64,000 nt of DNA from DATKLL01 sp035542475 (GTDB taxonomy: Bacteria > Desulfobacterota > Syntrophia > Syntrophales > UBA2185): assembly GCA_035542475.1 (NCBI GenBank), contig DATKLL010000134.1, positions 1 through 64,000 of the forward strand, given 5' to 3'. How positions within the stretch are numbered: the first letter of the stretch is position 1; every line of letters starts with the position of its first letter. Positions 42,311 to 51,761 of this stretch are shown in pieces. Below the pieces are notes generated by a model. That model was not told where the DNA came from and did no database searches. It worked only from the letters and a program-made list of their open reading frames with translations. The position numbers and the translations under genes were made by a program.

Positions 42311-43774
42311 ATGGCGTTTGAACTCAAACAGAACCTAAAGCTGACTCAACAATTGGTCATGACGCCTCAGTTGCAACAGGCAATAAAGCTACTGCAATTG
42401 TCGAGGCTGGAAATGACCGATCTGATCAATCAAGAAATGGAAGAAAATCCATTGCTCGAAGAGGTAGTATCAGAAGAATACCCGGAAAATGAAGCCATGC
42501 CGGAAGGAGACAGTGTTGAAATAGCCGACCGGGAAGAAACGAAAGCAATCGAACGCACGGAAGAGATTACAGGAGAGGGGGACGGAAAGGAGGAATTTGA
42601 CTGGAATAGCTATCTTGAGGATTATGGTCCCACGGGAGTGAGGTATGACCGCAAGGACGACGAAGCGCCTTCGTGGGATAATATGCTGATGGTAAAACCG
42701 TCTTTGACCGATCACCTTATGTGGCAACTCAAATTATCCAGGTTTGCGGATACTGAGATGAATGTAGGTGAACAGATTATCGGAAACCTGGATAGTAATG
42801 GATATCTGGTGGCGTCTACCGAGGAAATTGCTGCCCAAGAGGGTGTTGATGAAGGGTTTGTAGAAGGGGTATTAAAAAAAATTCAGGAGTTCGATCCCCC
42901 AGGTATTGCTGCGAGGGATATTAAGGAATGTCTTTTAATTCAAGCCAAAATTCTCGGCGTATTAACACCCCTAGTTGAGATGCTTATAAAAGAGCATCTG
43001 AAAGACCTTGAAACGAAGAACTATACAAACATATCAAAGAAGTTAAAAGTTCCACTAACCGAAGTTCTGCAGGCTGTTGTAGTAATAAGCAGCATGGATC
43101 CCAAACCTGGGAGTGTATACAGTGAGGAAAGAGTAGAGACCATTACACCGGATGTATATGTTTTTAAGGCTGGGGATGAATATAAAATTATTCTGAATGA
43201 CGATGGGTTGCCGAAGCTGAGAATCAGCAATTTTTACAAGGAGATCATGGGTGACATCGGCATGTACCCTGATGCAGAAAACAGCAAAAAATATATCAGG
43301 GAGAGGATGCAGTCAGCAACATGGCTTATAAAGAGCATTCAGCAAAGGCAAAGAACGATATACAAAGTAACAGAAAGTATCGTTAAATTACAAAGAGACT
43401 TTTTTGATAAAGGAATAAATTACTTAAGACCACTGGTACTCAGAGATATTGCAGACGATGTAGAAATGCATGAATCAACCATAAGCAGGGTAGTGACAAA
43501 CAAGTATATGCATACACCGAGGGGAATATACGAACTGAAATATTTCTTCAGCAGCAGAATACAAAAAACAAGCGGTGATGCGGTTGCATCTAAGAGTGTT
43601 AAAGAAGAAATTAAAAAGATCGTAAGCACTGAGGACCCAAAGAAACCTTACAGTGACAGTGACATTGTTGATCTTTTAAAAAGATCGGGGATATCTATTG
43701 CTAGAAGAACCGTTGCAAAATACAGAGAAATGATGGGCGTTCTACCATCTTCCAGAAGGAAAAAGTATTTTTAA
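42311..43774 (+). CDS. rpoN: RNA polymerase sigma-54 factor
   Basis: Sigma factor for -24/-12 promoters, dependent on AAA+ activators such as the one at 6-1523. Region I is glutamine-rich (LTQQLVMTPQLQQAIKLLQ), region II acidic, and region III holds the core-binding and helix-turn-helix domains. The RpoN box ARRTVAKYRE and the closing MGVLPSSRRKK are intact. 487 residues is normal. Next genes are hpf and ptsN, the standard arrangement. Confidence 0.98.
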   Translation: MAFELKQNLKLTQQLVMTPQLQQAIKLLQLSRLEMTDLINQEMEENPLLEEVVSEEYPENEAMPEGDSVEIADREETKAIERTEEITGEGDGKEEFDWNSYLEDYGPTGVRYDRKDDEAPSWDNMLMVKPSLTDHLMWQLKLSRFADTEMNVGEQIIGNLDSNGYLVASTEEIAAQEGVDEGFVEGVLKKIQEFDPPGIAARDIKECLLIQAKILGVLTPLVEMLIKEHLKDLETKNYTNISKKLKVPLTEVLQAVVVISSMDPKPGSVYSEERVETITPDVYVFKAGDEYKIILNDDGLPKLRISNFYKEIMGDIGMYPDAENSKKYIRERMQSATWLIKSIQQRQRTIYKVTESIVKLQRDFFDKGINYLRPLVLRDIADDVEMHESTISRVVTNKYMHTPRGIYELKYFFSSRIQKTSGDAVASKSVKEEIKKIVSTEDPKKPYSDSDIVDLLKRSGISIARRTVAKYREMMGVLPSSRRKKYF

Positions 43775-43827
43775 CGGTCTTTTTATGGAAGATGCCTGTT
43801 TTACTGGGCAGACTTTGGTTAATCGGG

Positions 43828-43855
43828 ACAACATATGCCCTGTAACTTATGTTGT
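43828..43855. repeat. Inverted repeat upstream of hpf
   Basis: ACAACATA (43828-43835) and TATGTTGT (43848-43855) form perfect 8-base arms around a 12-base centre, about 50 bases after the rpoN stop. No full T-run follows immediately, so it could be an operator or a weak attenuator. Confidence 0.4.
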
Positions 43856-43931
43856 TTATTATACTGTCTTTTTTTGCTCTATTTTAGAATTTTGTCGAGG
43901 CCATCATTTTATTAAGCTGTGAAGAAACAGG

Positions 43932-43960
43932 TTGACCGCGGGTAATTTTGGGATTAGGAT
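43932..43960 (+). promoter_or_regulatory. Candidate promoter of hpf
   Basis: TTGACC (43932-43937) and TAGGAT (43955-43960) with a 17-base spacer, about 70 bases before the hpf start. The -10 box is imperfect. A separate promoter would allow hpf to be induced independently of rpoN. Confidence 0.4.
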
Positions 43961-44028
43961 GCCTGCCCTCATAACGAAAGGGTAAAATAAACTAAGCAAA
44001 ACGAAACGATATTGAGGAGGGAGTAGTT

Positions 44029-44562
44029 ATGAAGATTTCTGTAACTTTCAGAAATAAAGAGGGGGAAAATTGGCATAAGGAATATATAGATCAGAAGCTA
44101 AAAAAATTGGATAAATATTTAGATACCCCGGTTGAGGCGCGTGTGGTTCTTTCTGTTGAGAAATTCAGAAATGTCGCTGAAGTAAATTTGATGACGAATG
44201 GGCAGAATATAAATGCCAAAGAAGAAGCCAAAGATATGTATCTTGCTATCGATAATGCAATTGAAAAGATCGAACGTCAGCTCAAGAAACGCAAAGAAAG
44301 AATAAGAGGTCATAAAACCAATACTGCCCGGGGGGAAGAAATAACTGCTCCAGAACAATATTCAGATGAAGATGAAGTGCAGGCAAAAATAGTAGAAGTG
44401 AAGAAGGTTACATTGAAACCAATGTCTCTCGATGATGCCATTATGGAGATAGATTCATCAAGAAATCGTTTTGTTGTTTACAGAGATTCCTCAACAGAAA
44501 ACGTCAGCATTATATATGTTCGTGATGATGGTAAGTACTCTCTAATAGAGACGAGTAGCTGA
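44029..44562 (+). CDS. hpf: Ribosome hibernation promoting factor, long form
   Basis: Binds the 30S subunit in stationary phase and drives 100S dimer formation. The N-terminal S30AE domain (1-95) includes KYLDTPVEARVVLSVEKF. The C-terminal domain (about 120-177; KPMSLDDAIMEIDSSRNRFVVY) is the dimerisation tail of long HPF. 177 residues. Preceded by GAGGAGGG. In some Gram-negatives the short form follows rpoN; here it is the long form. Confidence 0.96.
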   Translation: MKISVTFRNKEGENWHKEYIDQKLKKLDKYLDTPVEARVVLSVEKFRNVAEVNLMTNGQNINAKEEAKDMYLAIDNAIEKIERQLKKRKERIRGHKTNTARGEEITAPEQYSDEDEVQAKIVEVKKVTLKPMSLDDAIMEIDSSRNRFVVYRDSSTENVSIIYVRDDGKYSLIETSS

Positions 44563-44578
44563 TAACTAAGGATACATC

Positions 44579-45040
44579 ATGAAAGTCACGGATATTATAA
44601 GGAAGGAATACATAGTCGAAGGACTGAAGTCAAAGAGCAAAAGGGACGTCCTGGCTGAATTGTCAGGAGTATTCCTTCAAGGTGGTGTTAAATATAGCCA
44701 CGAGGAAATGGTCAAGACTTTGCTCGAAAGAGAAAAATTAGGCAGCACCGGAATAGGTGATGGTATTGCCATACCTCACGGCAAGTTAGCCAATCTGGAA
44801 GAGTTGATCGTCTCATTCGGTAGAAGCAAGGAAGGGGTAGAGTTTGATGCTATGGACGGAAAGCCGGCTCACATCTTTTTTTTATTGATGGCTCCGGAAG
44901 ATACGACCGGCAAACATTTAAAGGCACTTGCTAAGATATCGAAAATGCTTAAGGACTCTACATTCAGGAAAAAGCTTTTGGAAGCGAAATCAAAGGATGA
45001 GTTATATGGGATAATTACGGAAAAGGACGATTCATGCTGA
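44579..45040 (+). CDS. ptsN: PTS-Ntr EIIA domain protein
   Basis: EIIA of the fructose/nitrogen PTS family, a regulatory phosphoprotein. The phosphorylated His lies in GIAIPHGKLANL near residue 66. Typical flow LLEREKLGSTGIGDG is present. 153 residues. Lies between hpf and hprK; EI-Ntr and NPr-like genes are not in this window. Confidence 0.96.
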   Translation: MKVTDIIRKEYIVEGLKSKSKRDVLAELSGVFLQGGVKYSHEEMVKTLLEREKLGSTGIGDGIAIPHGKLANLEELIVSFGRSKEGVEFDAMDGKPAHIFFLLMAPEDTTGKHLKALAKISKMLKDSTFRKKLLEAKSKDELYGIITEKDDSC

Positions 45041-45158
45041 GACTTTTTTAGGTCTTTGTAATTTGAATATGTGAAATAAAGAATATCCATCGGCTAATCT
45101 CTCGGGTCTGCTCATTAAGCGGGAGGCTTTTTCAAACGCCTCAGGTTATTTTAATTTC

Positions 45159-46037
45159 ATGACTCCACTTACGCTAAAAGATATACTAGAAGGTTCTGAG
45201 GATAAATTAGGTCTTGAACAAATTACCGGCAAAGCCGGTCTGATGAGGGGAATAGATCAAATTGGTATACAGCGGTTTGACGGGAAGAAAAACTTCTGGG
45301 AACGATTGATTCCCGAGGTTATTCTTATAATCACGCCGTCATGTCTTCATGAACTCGCAACAGCCACATCGGAGATGCGAGACAAGATTTTTCAAACAGT
45401 CATTTCAAACCGTGTTGCCGGCATAGCAATTTCAAAGACAGTCTTACCAACATATTTCATACTCTCTTTTTCGGAGGAGAATAATATATCTTTATTTACT
45501 TCGGCGTACGATGAGTTTCTTTTAGAAAGTCGTCTGCTGGGTCTCCTGCGTGAAAAGATTAATAATGTGACTTCGATTCACGGCGCGCTTGTAAATGTTT
45601 TCGGAATTGGAGTTATGATTACAGGAGACAGCAGTACAGGGAAGACCGAATGTGCACGCGAACTGGTGGAAAGAGGGCATGCATGGATAGCAGACGATGT
45701 TATAGAAATCGAGAAAAGAGAAAATATATTGTACGGTCGCAGCCATGATCTCGTTAAAAATCTTTTACATATCAAGTATAGGGGAATTGTTGATGCAAAG
45801 AAATTTTTCGTTGATTCGATCGTGTGTGATGAGACAGTCATAGACCTCCTGGTCGAATTGGCGGCAGCCAACTATGCTCTGGGTCGAGAAGGTGTTTATT
45901 TGGAGAAAGAGTCGCAAGATATTATGAGTATAAAACTGCCGTGCATGCAACTGCCCTGTTTCCCGTACATCAAGGATATATACCGGCATGTTGAACATGC
46001 AGTTCAAAGATTGTTAAACGAAAGAAGTGTTGCATGA
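45159..46037 (+). CDS. hprK: HPr kinase/phosphorylase
   Basis: Bifunctional enzyme that phosphorylates and dephosphorylates a serine of HPr/NPr. Walker A GDSSTGKTECARE near 150-162 and the family motif with SIVCDETVIDLLVEL. N-terminal domain of the MurE/DRTGG-like fold (about 1-130). 292 residues, slightly shorter than the Gram-positive enzymes. Its stop overlaps the rapZ start by 4 bases (ATGA), so the two are coupled. No HPr gene is found in the window. Confidence 0.94.
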   Translation: MTPLTLKDILEGSEDKLGLEQITGKAGLMRGIDQIGIQRFDGKKNFWERLIPEVILIITPSCLHELATATSEMRDKIFQTVISNRVAGIAISKTVLPTYFILSFSEENNISLFTSAYDEFLLESRLLGLLREKINNVTSIHGALVNVFGIGVMITGDSSTGKTECARELVERGHAWIADDVIEIEKRENILYGRSHDLVKNLLHIKYRGIVDAKKFFVDSIVCDETVIDLLVELAAANYALGREGVYLEKESQDIMSIKLPCMQLPCFPYIKDIYRHVEHAVQRLLNERSVA

Positions 46038-46900
46038 AAAATCTGCACGTCGTGATCATTACGGGACTTTCTGGATCGGGCAAGAGTACCGCACTCCGGG
46101 CCTTGGAAGACATAGGATTTTTTTGTGTCGATAACTTGCCTGTTGTTCTTCTTCCCAGATTTCTCAAGATTCAATCCGATGATTCTAAGGGAATTACAAA
46201 AGTCGCAATGGTTATGGATTTGAGGGAAAAAAGTTTCCTTGAAAAATATACGCGGATCTTTCCCAAGTTAAAAAACATGGGGTACAGGATAGAGATATTA
46301 TTCCTTGATTCAAGTGACGATGCACTCTTACACCGATTCAGTGAAACAAGAAGAGTGCATCCCATATCGGTCAAAGGTTCAGTCATGGAAGGCATCAATC
46401 TGGAAAGGGAAAAATTAGCCCCTTTGAAACAAATGGCGGACAGAGTCATTGACACCACTTCATATAACGTACATCAGTTAAAGGATGTGGTTCAAAGGCA
46501 TTTCATTTCTTCTTATGTCAGTCAAAGGATGATCATTCATGTGTCATCATTCGGATATCGTTATGGCATACCCGCTGATGCTGACATTGTTCTTGACGTC
46601 AGGTTTCTTCCCAATCCGTATTTTGTTGAGGAACTGAAGCATTATGACGGACATCATCCGGGGGTCCGTGAATATGTGCTTGAATCTGAAGAAAGCAGAG
46701 TATTCATGCAAAAACTGTTTCAATTGATGGAATTTCTCATCCCCCTGTATGAAAAGGAGGGAAAGGCGAGACTCAATATAGCACTCGGATGCACAGGCGG
46801 CAGGCACCGATCAGTCGTCTTGGCAAATCAACTGGGTTCTTATTTTTCAGATAAAAATTATATAGTGACGATAAATCACAGGGACATAAATAAAAGCTAA
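46034..46900 (+). CDS. rapZ: RNase adapter protein RapZ
   Basis: P-loop protein; in E. coli it directs GlmZ sRNA to RNase E and controls amino-sugar supply. Walker A GLSGSGKSTALRALED near 9-24 and the C-terminal domain with DVRFLPNPYFVEEL and GCTGGRHRSV. 288 residues matches. ATG overlaps hprK by 4 bases. Its stop overlaps the convergent M23 peptidase stop by 4 bases. Whether it handles sRNAs here is unknown. Confidence 0.95.
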   Translation: MKNLHVVIITGLSGSGKSTALRALEDIGFFCVDNLPVVLLPRFLKIQSDDSKGITKVAMVMDLREKSFLEKYTRIFPKLKNMGYRIEILFLDSSDDALLHRFSETRRVHPISVKGSVMEGINLEREKLAPLKQMADRVIDTTSYNVHQLKDVVQRHFISSYVSQRMIIHVSSFGYRYGIPADADIVLDVRFLPNPYFVEELKHYDGHHPGVREYVLESEESRVFMQKLFQLMEFLIPLYEKEGKARLNIALGCTGGRHRSVVLANQLGSYFSDKNYIVTINHRDINKS

Positions 46901-48225
46901 AAAGAGAGTGTCATTTTCTTGTTCACATTATCGGCAATCCAGTGTGGATCCCACCATTCCTGGGGATTTACAAACTGACCGCCGACAAGTATTCCAAAAT
47001 GGAGGTGATCGCCACCTGCAAGGCCTGACGTTCCCGTATGGCCTATCACATCACCTTTTTTCACTTCCTGGCCATTCTTTACATCGATTGAGTTTAGATG
47101 GCCATAAAGGGTAAATAATCCGAGACCGTGATCCAAGATGATAATGTTACCATATATGCCGAGATATCCGGTATAAGCAACAATACCATTATTGGCGGCT
47201 TCAACCTGGGCATTTGCAGTCGAGGCAAGGTCTACGCCCATATGGGTGCTTTTGCCCACTGTTTTGCCATTATATTGATAGGTTCTGTTATCGCCGAACA
47301 GGGCCATGGGAGCGGTATTTTTCATCCGCAGGAATGTGCCCTCCCATAATTGCCGGGGCTGAGACTTCCGACAAATATCCAGAATGGCATTATCATTATC
47401 CTCCCTTAACTTTCCATTGACATATATAAATGTGTCAAGAACAGATTTGGCCTGAAGAGACGGATTCTGACTTTGAAATTCAGGCATTTTCTGCTGCAAA
47501 AAGCTTTCACTCAAAACCATCTTATCACTGCGAAACTTTTTGGTTCTGATTAGGCAGGGAAGTGCAACAGATGTTTCATTTCCTGCCTGATCTCGGGCAG
47601 AGACTTTAATATGAATCCCGCTCCGTTTTGCGTTCATGGGCAGGGCGAAGTAACTTATAAAACAGGGTTTGCCTGAAATGACCAATGGGTATCCTTGAGA
47701 AAAGTGATTTTCAACCGTCACGCCGCTTATTGTAACCGGCTTCGACGTATTATAAACAATCACACATGCACCTCCTGGATTTATATTATTGGTTTTCGTA
47801 AGTAAGAATATGCTCGGGGGTATCATGTCAATGTTGATCTGTCTGGTTAAGGTTACCTGGTTCTTCCAAATGGAATTATCAGTTGCCGTTATGTTCAGGA
47901 CAGCTGGCCCGTCGTGAAGTTTCATGCTTATGGGGTCAATGGTCAAAGCAATCGTGTCTTCTTTTTTTATCGAGTCGGCATAACTGACAGACGAAAGGAC
48001 TTGCGTCTTATCATCCTGGGTTATTGTTATGCTTGAATTACGGAGACCGCTTTTCGCGTCAGTGAAACTAATATTTATCGCTTTATATCGTCCTATCATA
48101 CTTATGTCCTGATTGATTTCGACAGTAGGTTTTTCAAAATCGCCGTAAGAATTAAAAAACCAGAAACCAAGACAAACAATTAATATAACGAACGCAGCTA
48201 TTATAAACGGTTTGTATGTTTTCAT
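46897..48225 (-). CDS. M23-family metallopeptidase, membrane-anchored
   Basis: Periplasmic peptidoglycan endopeptidase-like protein. One N-terminal transmembrane segment (about residues 7-27), a long middle region with Ig-like beta domains (about 40-280), then an M23 (LytM) domain at the C-terminus with HMGVDLAS (His and Asp) and GDHLHFGILV (HxH). All zinc ligands are present, so it is probably active. The start is set at the ATG at 48225 with AAGGGG upstream; a GTG at 48255 would add 10 residues. 442 residues. It probably remodels the cell wall. Convergent with rapZ. Confidence 0.92.
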   Translation of the reverse strand: MKTYKPFIIAAFVILIVCLGFWFFNSYGDFEKPTVEINQDISMIGRYKAINISFTDAKSGLRNSSITITQDDKTQVLSSVSYADSIKKEDTIALTIDPISMKLHDGPAVLNITATDNSIWKNQVTLTRQINIDMIPPSIFLLTKTNNINPGGACVIVYNTSKPVTISGVTVENHFSQGYPLVISGKPCFISYFALPMNAKRSGIHIKVSARDQAGNETSVALPCLIRTKKFRSDKMVLSESFLQQKMPEFQSQNPSLQAKSVLDTFIYVNGKLREDNDNAILDICRKSQPRQLWEGTFLRMKNTAPMALFGDNRTYQYNGKTVGKSTHMGVDLASTANAQVEAANNGIVAYTGYLGIYGNIIILDHGLGLFTLYGHLNSIDVKNGQEVKKGDVIGHTGTSGLAGGDHLHFGILVGGQFVNPQEWWDPHWIADNVNKKMTLSF

Positions 48226-48335
48226 AAAAAACCCCTTATAGTTTAAAAATAACACCGGCTGGACTTATAATGATTTTTGGAACACTTTGCAAGTTTAAAT
48301 ACAAATAAATATGCGGAAACGGACTGTATTACTTC

Positions 48336-48364
48336 TTGAACTTGTCTTTGAGAATTGCTATAAA
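48336..48364 (+). promoter_or_regulatory. Candidate promoter of coaBC
   Basis: TTGAAC (48336-48341) and TATAAA (48359-48364) separated by 17 bases, about 60 bases before the coaBC start codon. Confidence 0.5.
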
Positions 48365-48423
48365 TATAAAAGTATTGAAAAAGTGATTTACGTGAGATTA
48401 AGGGTTTACATAAGGAATTAACA

Positions 48424-49623
48424 ATGTTGAAAGATAAAAAAATCGTTCTTGGTATAACCGGTGGTATAGCTGCTTATAAAGCTGCTGAACTGACAAGAGA
48501 GTTTGTAAAAAGAGAGGCCCTTGTCAGGGTAATTATGACAAAAAACGCAACCGAATTTATAACACCTCTGACTCTCCAATCGCTGTCTGGATATACGGTA
48601 TTTACTCATATGTTTGCCCCTGTAAAAGAATTCGATATGGCGCATATCTCTCTTGCTGAGTATGCGGATGTCGTAGTGATTGCGCCGGCAACGGCAAATA
48701 TCATCGGGAAGATTTCATCAGGTGTGGCAGACGATCTTTTAACGACGATGGTTATGGTTACAAGGGCTCCTGTGCTCATCTGTCCAGCTATGAATGTAAA
48801 TATGTACAATAATACGATAGTGAGAGAAAATATCAGCAGGCTGTCTGCAAGGGGTTATCTGTTCATGGAACCCGGGTATGGTGAGCTTGCCTGTAAAGCC
48901 GAGGGCTATGGAAGACTCCCGGAGATAACTGATATCGTTGAAGAGGTAGAATCTATTCTGACCCCCAAGGATCTGGAGGGAGAGAAGATTCTCGTCACTG
49001 CCGGCCCCACCCGGGAACCTTTAGACCCGGTAAGATACATCAGCAACTATTCCTCAGGTAAAATGGGATATGCGTTGGCAATCGCCGCACGGAGAAGGGG
49101 TGCCAGCGTTACTCTTATAAGTGGTCCATCCGCATTACCGGCCCCTCGCGGTATAAACTTCGTCCCTGTGTCAAGCGCTGTAGAAATGAGGGATGCCGTC
49201 ATGGAAAATTTAAGTTCATCAACCATTATCATTAAGGCCGCAGCTGTTGCCGACTACCGGCCGTCAGTGCGTTCTAATTCAAAGATCAAAAAGCAGGATG
49301 ATAAACTTGTTATCAGCCTTGAAAGGAATCCGGATGTTATCGCAGAGATAGGAAAGAAGAAGGGAAGCCGTATTCTCGTAGGTTTTGCTGTGGAAACGGA
49401 AAACCTTCTTGAAAATGCTAGAGCCAAGCTGACTGGGAAAAATATGGACGTTATTATAGCCAATGATGTGACAGAAGAAGGTGCGGGGTTTGGCTGTGAT
49501 ACAAATATCATTAAAATACTGAGTGATGATGGCGAGGTTGAAGCTCTACCCCTGATGAGTAAAATGGAGGCAGCTGACAGGATTCTGGATAGGGTAAAGA
49601 AAATAATTGTTAAGAAGAGATAA
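48424..49623 (+). CDS. coaBC: Bifunctional phosphopantothenoylcysteine decarboxylase/synthetase
   Basis: Two steps of coenzyme A synthesis. The N-terminal flavoprotein (CoaC, about 1-180) has GITGGIAAYKAAELTR, the PXMNXXMW-type motif as PAMNVNMYNN, and a conserved His-containing DMAHISLAEYAD. The C-terminal CoaB domain (190-399) has ILVTAGPTREPLDPVRY and NPDVIAEIG. 399 residues is typical. Confidence 0.97.
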   Translation: MLKDKKIVLGITGGIAAYKAAELTREFVKREALVRVIMTKNATEFITPLTLQSLSGYTVFTHMFAPVKEFDMAHISLAEYADVVVIAPATANIIGKISSGVADDLLTTMVMVTRAPVLICPAMNVNMYNNTIVRENISRLSARGYLFMEPGYGELACKAEGYGRLPEITDIVEEVESILTPKDLEGEKILVTAGPTREPLDPVRYISNYSSGKMGYALAIAARRRGASVTLISGPSALPAPRGINFVPVSSAVEMRDAVMENLSSSTIIIKAAAVADYRPSVRSNSKIKKQDDKLVISLERNPDVIAEIGKKKGSRILVGFAVETENLLENARAKLTGKNMDVIIANDVTEEGAGFGCDTNIIKILSDDGEVEALPLMSKMEAADRILDRVKKIIVKKR

Positions 49624-49661
49624 CTTCTGTTCCTGAAAGTATGATCCATTAAAATAAGACT

Positions 49662-50411
49662 ATGGAAAGTTTAAAAGAAGATATAAGGGCTGAACTTCTT
49701 GCATTGACTCAGTCTTTGAAATTGCAAATCAAATCGGATACTGGTTCGGGGAGGCAACCCTCGTATTTATTCGTAGAGGGAAAGGTTCCCATGAATAATG
49801 GTCCGGCTGTTCATCGGTCATTCGTAGATAATCGGACACAACCTCGAAAATCATTATCTCTAGAAGACGTGAGAAAAGAGCTCGGTGATTGTCACAGGTG
49901 TCCTCTGGGCCAGATTAGAACAAACCTCGTTTTTGGTGAGGGGAATCCCAAGGCAGAGATTGTATTTGTAGGAGAAGCGCCGGGAAGAGATGAAGATATC
50001 CAGGGGAGACCATTTGTCGGACGCGCCGGTCAGCTTTTAACCAGGATCATTATAGCGATGGGATTAAAGAGGGAGGACGTCTATATCTGCAATATCCTGA
50101 AGTGTCGCCCTCCCGGAAATCGTAACCCCAGACCTGAGGAGATTATGACGTGTGAGCCTTTTTTGATAAAGCAGCTTCAGACGATTAATCCGAAGGTAAT
50201 ATGCGCCTTGGGTACGTTTGCAGCCCATACGCTGCTCAAAACGGATGTTCCCATAACTGTACTGCGGGGCAAGTTTCATACATATCATGGGATACAGTTG
50301 ATGCCGACATACCATCCGGCCTTCCTTCTGCGGAATCCGGCATCAAAGAAGCAAGTGTGGGAAGATGTACAGAAGATAATGAAAATATTGTTACCGCCAG
50401 CGTCACATTGA
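49662..50411 (+). CDS. Type 4 (Fe-S) uracil-DNA glycosylase
   Basis: Removes uracil from DNA. An N-terminal extension of about 70 residues of low complexity precedes the catalytic domain. Motif A is GEAPGRDEDIQGRPFVG, motif B is MPTYHPAFLLRNP. Cysteines of the [4Fe-4S] cluster are visible: the CHRC pair near 80-83 and a C-x16-C pair later (TCEPF...ICALG). 249 residues. No clear ribosome-binding site upstream of the ATG at 49662. Confidence 0.94.
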   Translation: MESLKEDIRAELLALTQSLKLQIKSDTGSGRQPSYLFVEGKVPMNNGPAVHRSFVDNRTQPRKSLSLEDVRKELGDCHRCPLGQIRTNLVFGEGNPKAEIVFVGEAPGRDEDIQGRPFVGRAGQLLTRIIIAMGLKREDVYICNILKCRPPGNRNPRPEEIMTCEPFLIKQLQTINPKVICALGTFAAHTLLKTDVPITVLRGKFHTYHGIQLMPTYHPAFLLRNPASKKQVWEDVQKIMKILLPPASH

Positions 50412-50439
50412 TTTTTTTAACATATTAAGGGGCAAAAGC

Positions 50440-51759
50440 ATGATAAAAAATAAAATCAATATATCGATCATGATTATCGTACTGATTCCATTCATGCTGC
50501 TGTTAGGTCAAACATTTGCTGAGGAAAAAAAGCCCGTCTTTGATGAAATTACTGTAAGTGCTACCATTACGCCACCGATTGCTGAATATATTCTGCAAAA
50601 CATCGACGCTTCGTCAAAAGCCGGTTCCGACGGTTTGATTATCCTCCTAGACACGCCGGGAGGGTTGGATCTGGCCATGAGAGATATCGCCAAGGGTATC
50701 CTGAATTCATCTATTCCTGTTGTGGTGTATGTGTATCCTTCCGGAGCACGGGCTGCTTCAGCAGGAGTTATAATAACGATCTCTGCTCATATAGCCGCTA
50801 TGGCCCCCGGTACAAATATTGGCGCAGCTCATCCGGTAGGGCTTGGCATCGGCAGTGTGGACAAAACCATGATGAAGAAGGTGGAAAATGATGCCGTTGC
50901 CTATGTTCGCGGTATTGCCTTAAAGAGGGGTCGCAATGCCGATTGGGTAGAAAAATCTGTCAGACAGAGCGAGTCTATTACAGCCGAAGAAGCCCTCAAA
51001 CTTAAAGTTATTGATTTCCTTGCTCCAAACCTTAATAGTTTATTGGAACAGATGGACGGAAGGGAGGTATCTCTATTATCCGGGAAGAGAATAGTTAAAA
51101 CAAAGGGAGCCATCATCAATGATAAAAAAATGGGGACACGGCAGCGAATACTTGCGGCCATCAGCGATCCGAATATTGCATATATTTTGTTCCTTGTCGG
51201 GCTTGCCGGTCTCTATTTTGAACTTGCCCATCCCGGCGTCATTCTACCCGGGATTATCGGCGGCATTTCGTTGATCCTTGCCTTCTTTGCTCTGCAGACC
51301 TTGCCGGTAAATTATGCGGGGGTCCTTCTCATCCTTTTTGGTGTTATTCTTTTTATTGCAGAAATAAAAGTCATGAGTCATGGGTTATTAACAGTGGGAG
51401 GCATCGTCTCACTTGTATTGGGTTCATTGTTGCTCTTTGAGTCTCCTGATCCGGCCCTCAGGGTATCGTGGAGTGTCATGATCCCCACATTGACTGTCAT
51501 TTGCCTTTTTTTCGCGGGCGTCATTGCCCTCGTCCTGAAGGCGCAGATGAGAAAACGGCGTATGGGGAAGGAAGGCATGGTGGGTGAGGTAGGAAAGGCA
51601 GTTACGGATGTTTATGAAACCGGCAAGGTATTCATAAAGGGAGAATATTGGAATGCGTCAAGTGACAAACCGGTGGAAAAGGGCAGGAGGGTGAGGATCG
51701 TACAAGTCGAAGGACTAATAATTAAAGTCGAAGAAATTGAAGATAAAAAGGGAGGGTGA
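50440..51759 (+). CDS. NfeD-family membrane-bound serine protease (long form)
   Basis: Nodulation-efficiency-like protein with an N-terminal signal/membrane segment (about 8-26), a ClpP-class serine protease domain (about 30-230) with the catalytic Ser in GARAASAGVII and a lysine in the MMKKVENDAVAYV region, four or five transmembrane segments (about 235-375) and a C-terminal NfeD OB-fold (about 380-439). 439 residues is the long form. It overlaps the slipin gene and is usually paired with it; the pair cleaves or organises membrane proteins in raft-like domains. Confidence 0.93.
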   Translation: MIKNKINISIMIIVLIPFMLLLGQTFAEEKKPVFDEITVSATITPPIAEYILQNIDASSKAGSDGLIILLDTPGGLDLAMRDIAKGILNSSIPVVVYVYPSGARAASAGVIITISAHIAAMAPGTNIGAAHPVGLGIGSVDKTMMKKVENDAVAYVRGIALKRGRNADWVEKSVRQSESITAEEALKLKVIDFLAPNLNSLLEQMDGREVSLLSGKRIVKTKGAIINDKKMGTRQRILAAISDPNIAYILFLVGLAGLYFELAHPGVILPGIIGGISLILAFFALQTLPVNYAGVLLILFGVILFIAEIKVMSHGLLTVGGIVSLVLGSLLLFESPDPALRVSWSVMIPTLTVICLFFAGVIALVLKAQMRKRRMGKEGMVGEVGKAVTDVYETGKVFIKGEYWNASSDKPVEKGRRVRIVQVEGLIIKVEEIEDKKGG

Positions 51760-51761
51760 AT

